Of a DNA stretch of 64,000 nucleotides, positions 11,830 through 25,493 are shown in pieces; position 1 is the first letter of the stretch; every line of letters starts with the position of its first letter. The notes beneath the pieces were generated by a model that worked only from the letters and a program-made list of their open reading frames with translations, ran no database searches and was not told the DNA's origin. A program made the translations under genes and the position numbers. The DNA comes from Sesamum alatum (Eukaryota > Streptophyta > Magnoliopsida > Lamiales > Pedaliaceae): positions 23,527,188 to 23,591,187 of the forward strand of contig JACGWO010000012.1 of NCBI GenBank assembly GCA_034509735.1. The letters are read 5' to 3'.

Positions 11830-12430
11830 ATAGATAAATATACTTATTTTAAACTTAAGAATGTAGAGAACGGTGATTGCAGTAGGTAGTTGTGTATTAA
11901 CAAAAGGTCGATGCAAGAATTGTATTTTTTCTCTTTAAGATAATATTGTTATTCGTTCGTGCTTGTAGTTTGCTGGCAATTGTCCCCCAATATAACAATA
12001 CTACAAATATTGAAAAATGACGAACCAAAAGGTATTTAGGAACTTTTTATAACAATAGAATTCTTTAAAATGCGTTAATGTTATTTTTGAAACTTATGGA
12101 ATGAAATTATTTGGGAGGTGATTTATAGAAGTTGAAAAGGTGTAAATGAATAAACACGAGAATATTGGAAAATAACTTATAAAAGGTTAAGTCTTTTCAA
12201 ATGGGATTACAATCTTTCTATTCAAATAAGTACATCACTTCGATAATTGACATATATTCGATTTATTGGATACGATTGGATGATGACCGGACATCATCAA
12301 CCATCATCTACATGTCATGAACTTGGCATGTATCGCACATCGTAACATCATATATACGTATTACGATTAATCTGATTGAAATAAAATTATTAATTAAAGT
12401 TTATGATCTAATTTATCATTCCAACAAATG
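11830..12430. repeat. diverged copy of an unclassified dispersed repeat
   Basis: Segments occur in the same order here and around 56740-57030 plus 62160-62530. Examples are 'tgtgtatta', 'ctctttaagataat', 'aattgtcccccaa', 'actacaaa', 'gacgaaccaaa', and near the end 'catcaaccatcatctacatgtcatga' with 'tcgcacatcgtaac'. The order and spacing suggest a copia-type LTR or similar dispersed repeat. No open frame is present. Confidence 0.5.
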
Positions 12431-13502
12431 ATCCTACTTCTCGTTTCTTGTTGTCTATACTCAAATTCAGACTTTTTGTTTAAACGATAAAGTTGAAGGT
12501 TTATGACTTTAATATCATGAATTTAAACGCCACAATATTAATTTATTTTAATAATAATTTTTGTCTGTCTTAATAACAACTATTATTTAACTAATATCTA
12601 ATACTAACTAAATTATAATAATATTTAATAATTAAATATATAAAAAAATCATAACCAATTCACTTTTTTAAAAAAAAAATCCAACTGGAGCCAAGAAAAT
12701 GAGGTCCCAACAGGGAGCCCAACTTAAAGAGTAACAGCAATGACAAAACGAAACGTAGTGCATAGAGAAAATCCTATGCCCGATGAGATCTCGACACGTG
12801 GCCTCCCAATTCTTGATTGATTGATGGGATTGGACGTATTGGGTTCCAATAAAACAGTGACGCAAGGGAAGAAAAACAAGAGAAATTGCGCAAAATTGGA
12901 GTAGGTTGATGAAACCTAGTACAATCTTTGAAAAAGGTCATGATATGGTGTGTGTATGTGTCTTGTCTCAAATTGCTTTGCATTAGATGCAAGTTCTCGT
13001 TGAGTTCACATGTGTGAGGTCAATTTATTTCGTATATTTAATGGGAATCTTGTATTTAAATTTTATTGTATGTAATTTTTTTTTTTCGAATCAGCAATGA
13101 TCTTAATGGGAGGTCGCAAGTTACCTCGAGAGCATTAGGGATAGTTTAGATACATGAAAAAAGAGCAGATCGTTAGGCTTGTTAGAATGTTGTGAACTAA
13201 AATCATTTGATACTTAAGTTAACTTGATATCGAGATAGATATATATGAACTGAGCGTATTTAATGTGGATTAGGTGTAATAAATGTCTACCATAAATGAA
13301 ACATGGAGGGTGTATTTATAGGGCTAAATATGCCCTTGCTCTGGTCCACGTGTTGCAATTTTGATGTGGGTGCTGTCAGAAGATCAACGACTCCTATAAT
13401 GGGTTGTTTCATCGGATTGTTTGGAGCGGGGCGGGTCGAGTCAGGTGGCCTGACCCGAACACAGGAGCGTGGATCCTGGTCCTAAAGTGGAGATTTTATC
13501 TC

Positions 13503-13535
<33 letters not shown>

Positions 13536-14075
13536 TATTTTTATCATTTTTGAGGTATGTACTATAATCTCCCATCAAACGACAATCACGAACTGCAAGT
13601 CGAGATCAGTTTCCGAGTTCAATGAATTAGAATACCTTGTCAAAAAAAATACCAACATGTTGGATTATGTTAAAAAAAAAAAAAACACACGAGAGGAAAT
13701 CAAGGATCCATCTTTTGTTTCTTTTTTTTTTTTGGGGGGGGGGGGATATTATAGATTATTATAGGATATAAATGTTCAAAGTGACAGTTGAGAAGTTATA
13801 AGAGATCAAGAACTTATGGAAGAAACCTCTTTATGATATTTAGTTTGACAAGGTTGAGATTTTATGATTATGAGGTCATGAATTTAAATTCAATCAATGT
13901 GTGGTCGTTTTTTTTTATTTTTATAATAGTTATTGGTTACATGTAAATACTTGATATTGATTATTGATCTATCAATTGTTATATATATATATATATATAT
14001 ATATTTTAGTGAATCTATTATAATTATATCATGAATCTCAATCATCAACAACCAATATACATTAATTATCAATAT
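12431..14075. other. intergenic DNA with low-complexity tracts
   Basis: No gene is supported. It holds long homopolymers (poly-G at 13514-13535 and 13734-13745), a (TA)n run at 13980-14004, and an LTR-like stretch near 13100-13500 with 'gtgtatttataggg'. Open frames at 12668-12992 and 13303-13485 show no domain. Confidence 0.4.
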
Positions 14076-14085
14076 TAATATTAAA

Positions 14086-15003
14086 GAGTAAAATTTATTT
14101 TGACACCCGAGTTTTTGTTATTAATGTTATTTTGATACATGAGTAATTACAAATGGCTCAATTAGTACCCGAGTTATGATATTAATATTACTTTGGTACA
14201 CGAGTAATTACAAATGACTTAATTAGTACCCGAGTTTCACCATTAATATTATTTTGATACCCAGTTGATGTTTTTTATTTATTTTATTTATTATTATTTT
14301 TATATAATGACCATTTTACCCTTAGATAATAAATAAAAAAATAAAGGTATTAAAAAATGTGAACAAAATAATAATATTTCATTAATTTTTTCTACTCACT
14401 TATTTATCAATATTATAAAATAAGTCAAAATGCATTGCAACCATATAAAAGTTAAATTTGCATTCTAAATTTTTGAAAATTTATAAACTAAAATTGAAAC
14501 TTTTGACTCTATATCTAAGTTTTGCAATCAAATTTTAATATCTCGATGAAATGAAAAAAATACCTTTGACGATGAAAACTTTGATTCCCCGTGACTTGAC
14601 TATTAACATAAGTTAATTGATAATAATATTTTTAATACATATATTGAGAGATAATGATAGTAGATAGTATTAATTAAAATTAAAATATAATAATTTTGAT
14701 AACCAAATATGGGTCATAATAAAAATTTATCAATAGAAATTTATGCAAAATTTTTTTTGGTATATTACTAAGGGTAAATGGGCATTATATAAAAATATAA
14801 TAGAAAAAATAAATAAAAAATATGAAGTGGGTACCAAAATGATATTAATGGTGAAACTCGGGTACTAATTAAGTCATTTGCAATTACTCATGTCTCAAAA
14901 TGACATTAGTTGTGAAACTCGAGTACTAATTGAGTCATTTGTAATTACTCATGTATCAAAGTAGCATTATTGACAAAACTCGGGTACCAAAATAATTTTA
15001 CTC
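14086..15003. mobile_element. 918-bp long-TIR foldback element
   Basis: The element starts GAGTAAAATT and ends AATTTTACTC. An identical 10-bp flank, TAATATTAAA, stands on both sides (14076-14085 and 15004-15013). Each arm is about 180-190 bp and is built from roughly 61-bp sub-repeats. Each sub-repeat holds 'acccgagtt', 'attaatattattttgatac' and 'gagtaattacaaat'. The centre is AT-rich and non-coding. Long arms plus a 9-10 bp duplication suggest a Mutator-type or foldback element. Confidence 0.88.
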
Positions 15004-15013
15004 TAATATTAAA

Positions 15014-17170
15014 TATGTATAACTAGCTTATTAGTTACTACTGCAATAGATCAACAATTACTATTAAATATACTAAAATCCCGATACAATTGTGGGATTC
15101 GAACCTATGACCTTTTTGTTCACAGTGTCATATAATAGTAATCAATTCACTTAAAAAAAATAGAAACAAATTTTGCAAATACTTGAGTCTAAATAAGCTG
15201 ATAAAAACTTTAATTAAATGGTGGCAGACACCTCTTTAAGTATTTACAAATTTAACGTTATGGAAATATTACTTGCACCACAAGAAATATTATTTTTGAT
15301 AATGATCAATTATTATGATTAAAAGTGAAAAAGTATGACAAATACTAATTAGTTGTGCAATGGCCGTTAGCCTTTGTTTATGCAAGCCAGGCCAAAATAT
15401 TACGTTTTTGTTATAGTTAAAATCATACCAAATGTTAATCAATTGTTGTCAAAATTTATTTAATTTATATCAATTTTGTTTAATTATGATAATTAGTATT
15501 TATCTTCTATAATTTTCAAATCATGATCATTTACAATATAGGATCTAAACCTTTTTTTTTTTGGCTTCTAATATTTATTTCAGGCCGGAGTTGGTCACCT
15601 TTGCCATACTTTTTTACTAATTAGTATTTTTTTGGTCACCTTTGCCATACTCAAATACTATAAAAATGTTTAAATTTTAAAAATTATTGTTTTTCGTTAA
15701 ATAATTAAATCAAATTTCTTAAATTTTTTTATTTTGTTCTAAATTTCTTTTTTTTTCCTTAGAACTTTTTTAAAAATTAATATTTTCCTTATTTTTTAAT
15801 TATTTTAAATTAAGTTAATTAAAAAATAATTAAAATTGATTAAAATTTATATTGATATAGATTTTTAAATTTGAAAATTGAATTTTAGATATTAATCTTT
15901 TAAATGTGATTTTAATTTAATTTATCAATTTGGTGTAAAATTTAAATTTTAACTTTTATTTTGATATTAAAATAATATAAATTTAAGAAAAAAGTTATCT
16001 ATTTAAATGGATTTGAACTTAAATAAAGCATGTCACCATGCCACCTCACTATGATTGCCAAATGACCTGCCATGTAAGAAATTTTTTATTTTTTTAATTC
16101 ACATGTAATTTCGGCGACCAATTCCGGCCAAATTAGGGTTTTTTGGACTAAAATTGTCATTTTTTTAAAATTACTGTCCTAAATTACTATTTTCAAGTAA
16201 ACCTAAATTAAAATTGCCACTGCCCCTAAAAAAGTGAACCAAAATTATATTTTTCCCTTTATAAAAACATATTCCATCCCTTATTCTGCATTAGGACACC
16301 ACAGTCATTGGTTATTTCAAGACTGCTTTGATGATTATGATTGTTGAGTGGTCGACATGCATGTTTATTTGTATTTAGACAAGACACACCACCATTATCA
16401 ATCCTGTACAAAGTCAAACACGCATTTTGATGGCTCAAAAATTAAAGGAACGTAAATTAATCAAATTCCAATTCCAGATAATTACGTATTGGAGTTTTAT
16501 AATTAAAAAATTTTGAATTCAATTGTACGAATATGAGTATATAATTTATTTTTAATGATAATTTCTCGTTTCTTTTATTTTTTTGAAATATATTTGTTGA
16601 TGTAAAAATATTGATATATTAAATTTATTTTTGAGTCTGAGTTTACTAAATGATGTAGGTATAAATCAAATCTTATATAAAACAAAAAACCTTAAATTCA
16701 AGAAAAGACATTATTGGTGGTCCATTTTAAGTCTCCTTTGTTCAGACAAAGCAATTAATGTTGTTGGAAGAAATTTGTGCTAATATCCCACCTTTTACTA
16801 AAGCTCAAATTCTTTTTTTTTTTTTTTTTCATCTTAATTTGAATATTAAAAAAAATAGAGTAAGAAGGATTGAATTGAAATTAGAGAAATATATATACAT
16901 TGTGAATTAATATAACGGTTATTTTTGAATTTTTAGATGAATGGGGTGTTTGTTGGGCGAGCTTATATCTCTTTAAAATGTCTTATAAGATGTTATAAAA
17001 TATTTGGTCAATTTTTTGCAAAGTACGTTAGCGGTTACAAAGAGTTGGTAATTATAGATTTTTATTTGGGCCTTGATTTTTTATGGTCAAATTCCTATGA
17101 CTGTTTAAACAGTCGTTCCATTCGTTTTACTTTGCTATTGAGGATTTTATAAGTTTTAATAAATATATTT
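15014..17170. other. AT-rich intergenic DNA, no gene seen
   Basis: This is very AT-rich. A short direct repeat, 'ggtcacctttgccata', appears twice near 15594-15655. An inverted pair, GGCCGGAGTTGGTC (about 15583) and GACCAATTCCGGCC (about 16117), may mark another decayed foldback element, but I found no target duplication. Confidence 0.4.
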
Positions 17171-17175
17171 CATAC

Positions 17176-17613
17176 TGATGCGGCTATTGGCCCAAAAGTG
17201 TTAATGGGCCCCAGTGGCCCAAAGGATCAAAACAAGCCCAAGGTGTTCGTGGGCTGGATCCGCCTAGAGGCCTAGGTCGGCCTAGCTTAGGTCGATCCGA
17301 CCTGTAATCAGTCAGGAAAGGCAATGATTACCTGAAAAAGGTGTCAGGACGATGACAGCTGGCTCAGAGCAAGTGGGCTTTCCAAACCTTATAAATACCC
17401 TCATCTGACACATTTAAGGCACGAATTTATTGCACCCAGTTTGGATTACTAGATCGCGCCCTTTTATCTCGAGTTACTATATAATTAGGTATCGGAGGGC
17501 CTTCGCTGGGAAAGCCCCCATCTAGCCTAACGACCATCTTTTCTCAGGTCCCAAGCAGTTATCTGAGGAGATCATAGACGATCTGCAACCTGGAGCAGGG
17601 CGACCTCGGATCA
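17176..17613. repeat. solo LTR, 438 bp
   Basis: It starts TGATGCGG and ends CTCGGATCA, so TGAT/ATCA close the repeat. The 5-bp sequence CATAC flanks it on both sides (17171-17175 and 17614-17618). A TATA-type promoter (CTTATAAATACCC near 17389) lies inside, on the plus strand. GC content is far above the flanks. There is no second LTR or internal coding sequence nearby, so this is best read as the product of LTR-LTR recombination. Ty3/gypsy origin is likely but unproven. Confidence 0.85.
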
Positions 17614-17618
17614 CATAC

Positions 17619-20600
17619 TCCTACAAATGTAAGTGAATTTCGGCAAGTAACTATGGACTTATTCCTTCGTGTTCTTATCCTTAAGTCATAATCAGGTATA
17701 AATATTTGTATTAAGATAATCAAAACGATAAGTGTTGTGATTCTCCATCTACACAATTTTTCATTCTCGTATTTTATTTAATTTATTTCATCACTTAACA
17801 CGTCATATATGATAATTTAGTTGACTGATAATTTTTATTTTGATATTTATTTTGAGATAATTTAAAACCAAATCACATAATATTCACAATACTTTTGTTT
17901 GGGAAAAAAAAATCAATAGAGATGAGTCGAATTGAGAGGGCATACATCAATGTTTTAAAACTTTAACCATTCGTCGAACCGAAAAATTAAGTGGATTACA
18001 GGTCACTAGTTCAACGATTTGATCAACAATGGTCGGACCAGTAACATCATACTTATGTCATAAATAATTATTAATATTTTAAAAATAAGATTAAATAATA
18101 AATAATATTAATATACTTAACAACCTATGTTTTTTTTAATTTCACTATTTTTCTTTGATATTAATAGTTCAATATGATATATAATATAATAAAATAAATT
18201 GGAAAACAAACTAGTAAAAATCAAATACAAAAACATTGCACAAAGATAACAAAGTTTAAATAATAATGAGAATAGTGAGAAGTAAGGAGAGAAATTAATG
18301 ATTTTATCATGTATTTATATTTGATATTGAACTACCCAGTTCAATCAACCCAATACCGGGTCACATGGTTCACCTGTTGAACCACTAGGTCGAACAATTT
18401 TCTTATATACCAAAAAAAAGTAGCTTTTTGGCTCCTCTGATTTTCTAGTTTCATTCGGCTCATTTTGTCACCTGGAGGCGATTCGAGCCATCCGACCGTC
18501 CGAATTGGGTTAGGTTTCGAAACAATGTTATACATACACCCCTAACATCGGTGAAGATTACCCTGCAAACCAAAGGATCTACGTGGTTTTGTGAGTTGGA
18601 TTGGGTGTTCGGTACACCCGATTAGATTATCTGATAATTGAGCACTAGATTAATGGACGCGTGGCGTGATCCCACTAGCCCAAGTGTTTAATGCAGTTGG
18701 GCAAAAACTACAGATGCCTCAACCTACTATTTCACAATATATGTGCTTTCTTCTATATTCCAAGCACTTTTACCTTTCCTTTTGTGATCTTGAGGTTTGT
18801 TGATTGACTTGAGCGTTTAAGTGTTCGAGCTGGGGGCATATCCAGCAATCCTAACCTTATGTTTTTAAGTTGTTTGGGAAAAAGATTTTTATTACAGTCA
18901 GGGTACATGGTGGCTCCTTTACAACATATGGGAAGATAATTAGACAAAGTAATTTATGCAACATCATAATAAGAAATTCGGTAAACAAAGCTTGGAATAT
19001 CGACATGTAATACCTAGTTGTCTCCTGAAATAATTTGAAAAAAATTGCATTTTACGTCTCTTAAGTTAGTTTTTTTTTTTTTTTTATTGCAATTTCTTAT
19101 CTCATACTTTTTGAACTCCCACATTGCACCCAATAACTCTAAAAAATTTGCAATTTTAATCCGAAGCCTTAATTTCATTAATTTCTCGAAAACAATACAT
19201 GCATGTCACGAGCTCCGTTAAGTCATGAAGGAAATTAAGGTTGTTTACGTCAGGAATTTAATGGAACTAAAATTGTAAATTTGTTGGAGTTATAGGATGC
19301 ACTGGAATAGACTAACTTGTGGGATGTAAAAAAAAAAAAAAAAAATCAAATAATTTCATACCCCAAGTTTGATTTGGGGGCTACTTGAAGGTCATAATCA
19401 CACCAAATGCTCGCACCTCTTCTATTAATTATAAAATATGTCAAGATTCAAATCTTTTACATTATGGTGGTTCCGACCCGACCTCTGACAGACTCAAATC
19501 CAAGTACGTATGGACTCATGCAACCAAATGATATTTCTGGATTTATGGTGCACATGAACTCGTACTATTCAAGAAGTGATGAATATCAACTCCATGTTCT
19601 AAATACAACTTTTGCTACCTACTCTACTCTTATGACTTTTTAATATTTCTCTTATAAGACTTTACTGACTTAAGTATTGAAGGGCTATAATCGGGACTTT
19701 TTCGATGTGATTCTTATAATTTCTTACTTTGCAGGTCATGTATTGAAAAATCAAAGCTGATCTAAGTGTATTTGGATCTTTTAGTGTGTGAATCTGACTG
19801 GAGCAAAATTTCCTATTTGGATACACATCAAGGTTCACTTGGAAACGCTGGACAATAATAAAAGCAAACATTTTATCCTATTCATACACAAGAAATACCT
19901 AACAACTTTTCGAGTTTGATTGCAAATATTGCATGCCCAACGACAAGAAATTTTCTCATACGGTTCCTTTTTATATAGACAAGTCGTTGTGGCACGTCGT
20001 TCTTGCGTGTATAGAATAAATATTATTTCGTGCTTAAAAATATATTATAATAAATAAGAGCAAAATATAAACCAATACATCACATTAAAAAAAAGAAAGA
20101 AAGGAAGGAAACTGATTTATCAATTAATGTAAAATTTGAAAGTTAAATAAGTTAGTTATATTATCGGTTGAAGGACATTTCTAACTTCACAAAAAAAGGT
20201 GCAGCAATATCATTAACCGTCGTTTATGAGTGTGGAGGGACTTTTCTTTTTATATTAATATAGATATAGATTATGCAAAATCCAATTCGTTCAACGGCAT
20301 CCAACTTCTATTTCATCAATAAATGAATTTTAACAAGGTTGTGATCATACCAGCACTAATGTAATGAATTTCATTAAAACTCCAAAATTAAGTGTGTTTG
20401 GACATGAATAGTACTAATTGGGGAGCTAGCTCAATCCTAAATGTTTCTGTTCTAAAACTAACAAGCTTTTTTCCATTTTATAAAATTTATTAGATTTTTT
20501 TATTTTTTTAAATATTTAATAGGGTTAATTACACCTAAACCTCTTTTGAAAATACGAAATTATATTTTTCCCAAAAAAAAAAAAAAAAATTAAGATAGCA

Positions 20601-21285
20601 CTTACACCACCTCCAATATTTCTTTGAGGGGAAGTATAATTTTACATTTTAAGAGGGAATTTAAGTGTAATTAATCCTTAATATGCATCCAATACTAACA
20701 AGTTAATATACATAATATTGTACAATATATTAGAATTATACTCAATCAATATCTCATATTTTTAGTTTTTTGAATAATAATGTGATATTTGCACTTATGT
20801 ATTATTAATATAAAAATAAGCTTAATTAACAATTTCATAATCTTTATGATTCTTTTATAATTAATTATTTAATATAATGTATATAATTTTTATTGGTTTG
20901 TTTTAATATTAATTTTTAGTCTCTTTTACTTTTGTGAATTAATAAATTCCAACAGATAACAAAATATTGTTTGTAGTTATCTTGTGATTGTATCTTTGTC
21001 CAACTGACCGGAAGTTATTGAAATTTAAATGGACGGACAATATTTACACAAATCAATATTTTTTTCTTTTATTTTCCACACATTTTTGTTTTTTTTTTTT
21101 TTTTATTTCTTGCAAATCGAAGAAGATAAAAGGGGGACGGAGATCAGCTTCACTTAAAATAAAAACTAACCTTCGATCTGTTCATCAATCAGAGATTCCA
21201 CGTCACATATGAGGGTTTCTTCGAAGGCGAGGAGAGGATGCTCAGGATGATTTAACTATTTTACAAGTTTTTTTTTTTTAATACA
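17619..21285. other. AT-rich intergenic DNA with decayed inverted-repeat elements
   Basis: No gene is supported. At about 17945-18420 'gttcaac/gttgaac' and 'accggg' words stand in inverted orientation, suggesting a decayed MITE. At about 19031-19365 TGAAATAATTTGA and its inverse flank poly-T and poly-A runs, a probable foldback element. A third inverted pair (ttaattacac.. / ..gtgtaattaa) lies at about 20521-20680. None has a convincing target duplication. Confidence 0.4.
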
Positions 21286-21380
21286 TCTATATATATATAT
21301 ATAGCAAAACGAAGTTTGACCGAATTAGTTCAATTTTGACCAAATACTTTTTTCTGGTATTTTTGAATTTTTTAATTCCC

Positions 21381-21710
21381 AAGAAAAAATCTCATTGGTA
21401 AGAAATATTATTTATTTTTAATATATTAATTATTTATTTTGTATTTATCTAGAATCTTATCTCCAAGATTATAAAAAAATTAATTGTCAAGAAAAAATCT
21501 TATTGGTTAGAAACATCTTCTATTTTAATATATTAAATATTTATTTTATATTTATTCAAAATCTTATATCCAAGATTATAATTGAATTTCTAATTATCAA
21601 GAAAAAATCTAATTGGTTGGAAACATTATCTTTTAATATATTAGATATTATTTTATATTTATCCAAATCATATCTCCAAAATTATGCTACTATTTTAATT
21701 TATATTTATC
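21381..21710. repeat. three tandem ~109-bp repeats in the Helitron-like element
   Basis: The word AAGAAAAAATCT starts at 21381, 21489 and 21599. Each copy is followed by 'nattggttngaaa', a run of 'ttaatatatta', and 'atcttatctccaagatta'. The copies have diverged by scattered substitutions and small gaps. Confidence 0.7.
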
Positions 21711-22214
21711 TTAAATCATTATCTAATGATCATGTTCTCTGTCACATTTGTATTTAAATTCTCTGCATCTCTTATTCGTTAGATAGACTCAATTCTACCA
21801 ATTTTCTATTCTCCATTAAATGATTTTAAAATTTAACACTCTGTATACTTAATTCTTCTCATTGCTTTTTCTATGGCTACAGTAACATCTTATAATTTTC
21901 TATGGTATTAATTTATTTGTTTTCCTCCATGATCTTTTAATTATGTTAATAATCATCCATTACTCATATACTTATGTCTATTAAATTTTAATGTTTATTT
22001 ATCGTTTACACACATCTCATGTGGCTAAACTGATGTTTTACTCTTTATCATGATGTCGTTATATTTTTTATATCTTAGTTTTCATGATACTTGAAATACT
22101 AAAATAATAATCTATACCATTTTTTATGTTTTATTTATTAAATAATAACTTTAATATTTATTCCTCTTATAGTGTTAATTTTCATATTTCTATATATGGT
22201 GATTGCTTGATTTG

Positions 22215-23640
22215 TTTTTCTACAAGAAGGAACAGATTTATTTGGTGTTAATGGTAAATATTGCTTTTAAATATTTTTTTTATTATTTTACTTAATTTAT
22301 CATTTGGTTTTTATTTATGTTAAATATCTACTCTTTCCTATCTTTTATACACAAGTTTTTTTGTTTCTATATATTATGATTTCATTCATAAATTTTGTTT
22401 TATAGTTTAATTTTGTTGTTCTTTTTCATATTTTATTTTTTATAATTTTTGTTTTTCTACAAGAATGAACATATTATTTAGCCTTGATGGGTATTATATT
22501 TCGTTTAATATTTATTTTTATGATTCTACTTAATCTGTCATTTAGTCTTTATTTTTGTTGAAATATCTATCCTTTCTTTGTTTTATGCACCAATTTTATA
22601 TGTATATATATCATCTTTTAAAATTTTATTCTACAATTTAATTATGTTGTTCTTTTTCAAATTTAATTTTCTTAACAAGATGGAACAAATTTGTTTAGTG
22701 TTTATAGGTACATATTGAGATAATAATCTCTACCATTTTCTTGTATATTTTTATTAAATAATAAGTTTAATATTATTCCTCTTATGGTGTTAAATTTTCA
22801 GATTTCTATGGTGATTGCTTGATTTTGTTTTTCTACGAGAAAGAATAGATTTATTTGGTGTTAATGATAATATTTTATTTTAACAGTTGTTTGAAATATT
22901 CTATTTGATTTGACATTTAGTTTTTGTATCTGTTTAAATATTTATTCTCTTGCATCTTTTATACACCAGTTTTTTCATTCATATATTATAGTTTCATCCA
23001 TTAATTTGTTTTATAGTTTACTTTTGTTATTCTTTTTCATATTTCATTCGTTTTTAGTTTTGTTTTTCTAGAAGAGCGAACAGATTTATTTAGCAATTAA
23101 GTTTTTGTTTTTTCAGAAGAGCGAACAGATTTATTAGTGTTAATTGCTACATATTTCGTTTAACATGTATTTGTATGATTATACTTAATCTGCCATTTAA
23201 TTTTTATTTATGTTTAAGTATTTACCCGTTGTTTATTTTTATGCACTAATTATATATACATCTATATTATCATCTTTTCAATTTTTAATCTACAATTTAA
23301 CTTTGTTGTTCTTTTTCAAACTTCATTGTTTTACAAGAAGGAACATATTTTTTAGTGTTGATAGGTACATATTTATTTCTTGGTATGATTCTACTTAATT
23401 CATCTGACATTCAAGCTTTATTTCTATTTAAAATTTACCTTTTTGTATATTTTATACACCATTATATATATTATAGTATCATCCGTTGAATTTTTATTTT
23501 TAAGTTTATTTTTGGTTGTTCTTTTTTAGATTTTATTTTCTTGTTTACTAATTACGATGTTTTACAAGGTGGAAAGAATGATCATATTAATTTTTGAACT
23601 ATGTAAATATAATTCTACTAAATCTATGATCATATGATAT
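22215..23640. repeat. degenerate tandem repeats, about 210-240 bp
   Basis: A core like 'ctacaagaaggaacagatttatttggtgttaatgg' recurs near 22221, 22457, 22670, 22832, 23069, 23116, 23330 and 23562. Between cores there are recurring 'ttatgcacca', 'attatcatctttt' and 'gttgttctttttca' blocks. Spacing is mostly 210-240 bp, with one short copy. No frame stays open, so this is not a coding repeat. Confidence 0.65.
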
Positions 23641-25493
23641 GTAAATCTTTATATTTTCATGTAAATATCATGTGTGTGTAATTCAAGCTCTTTTCAGAAA
23701 AGGTCCACACGGTTGTTTGAATTTTATTTTCTTCTTTTGTATATTTTAATTTAATCAAAAAATTTATAGAGATGTGATAAATTAATAATAAATATAGAGG
23801 TTAATTCAAAAAAAAATTAATATTAAATTTTTAACTATTTTTAGTTATTCGTAGTAAAACTATTATAAAATTTCTTTTTGAACTTTGAGATATTTAAATC
23901 CTTTTAGTTCATTGTACTAAATAATTAAAATTCTCACTACTAATATATTAAAAATTTTGAGATATTTATTTGTATATTTGGAATATTCAAATAAGTATCT
24001 AATATTTTAATTTTATAAATGAGAGATCGTCAAAATCAACTGACTTGCAATTTCTTTGGAGAAAATATCTTTTTGAATTTTTGGAAAATAAATTATATCA
24101 TTATAAACACTTTTTACTTTTGTAATTGGTTGAACGAAACAAAATAATTTAAAAAATGAAAACCTCAAAGTTTACTAAGTTTGTAAAAGTTTTGCAACAT
24201 ATATATAAATATGGTGAAAAGAAAACTTATTTATAATCAAATAATAGTAAATAAAAGAATTTATAAATACAAAATACCAATGTTTTTTTATTATCCTAAA
24301 TTAAGGCAAGAATTAATAGTTGAAAACGAAAATTTGATGAATAAACTTTCTGAATTTAAGAATAATTAAATAAGTTTTCAAAGTATAACAACATATTGCA
24401 AGGGGATTGTAGTAATTTCTTAGTTTTTAACTTGAATTTAGCTCATTCTTTTGATAAATGAGAGAAAATCTTATGTTGTGATTCACTTAAAAAAATATAT
24501 ACAATCTACATATTAGTAAGTTATTACATTTGAACTTTTAGTTCACTTCATGCAAAACATGAACTATAGAATAATTAATTACTTGAGTTTTTATAGAGAT
24601 AAAATTTCATATTTTATCCTTCAAAAGTCACTATGAGTCATACTTCCGTTGTTTATACTTTACAGTGTCATATTGGTTCCAAAAATCCAAAAAAATTGAA
24701 TAGGGAGTAGTATTGTTTGCAAATTGCTCGAAGGCTATAGCATATTAACACGACTCATTTGTTATTTTTTTGTTAAAACTTAGTAATTATATATAATTGC
24801 CTACTTATACATTTCAATATATTTGTATTTTAAATTTTGGCATATTTTGTTTTTTATTATTATAGTTTTTTTCCTCTTGCTAACCTTTTTTTATTAATGT
24901 ATTCAGGCTTCTAGAAAAATGTATGATAAATATTTGTTGTTTTAATTGTTGATTTATTTTTCTTCAACTCATTCTTTTATTTTAAGATTAATCTTTCATC
25001 TTTTAGGATTTCCTTCAGCCGATGAAAGTGTTTTTATTATCAGGGTCGGTGATAATGTTGCTATATTTTATTTTTAATTGAATTTAGTCATTTATGTTTA
25101 TTTGTTCTTATTTTATTTGGTCATTCATAATAACTAATTTACTCCTTATCTTCTTCGTTCAAAATAATGAAATGATATTGAGATTTTGAAATTATTTTAA
25201 ATTATTTTTTCTTTTTATCTTCCATCTTTTCTTCTTTCTTTTATCATTTTATTATCTTTCTTATAACTCATTAAAAGTAAGTTATTATTTTTTTATATTT
25301 TATTTCTTTAATATGGAAGATCATTTTAGATTTATGTATTTTAATATGATTTTTTATGGAAGATGAACTATATAATACAAACAATATATCTAACTAATTT
25401 TTTATTTTTTTTATATTTTTATTTAGGGTTGAACATATGAAAAAAGTATATATATATATATATATATAATAGAATGTCATAACTGTTTGAAAG

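Noticed and set aside
13303..13485. 60-codon frame beside a poly-G tract
   Set aside because: No domain, no splice partners, and the sequence looks like LTR debris.
17945..18420. Possible MITE with 'gttcaac' inverted words
   Set aside because: The arms match only loosely and no target duplication was found; too weak to delimit.
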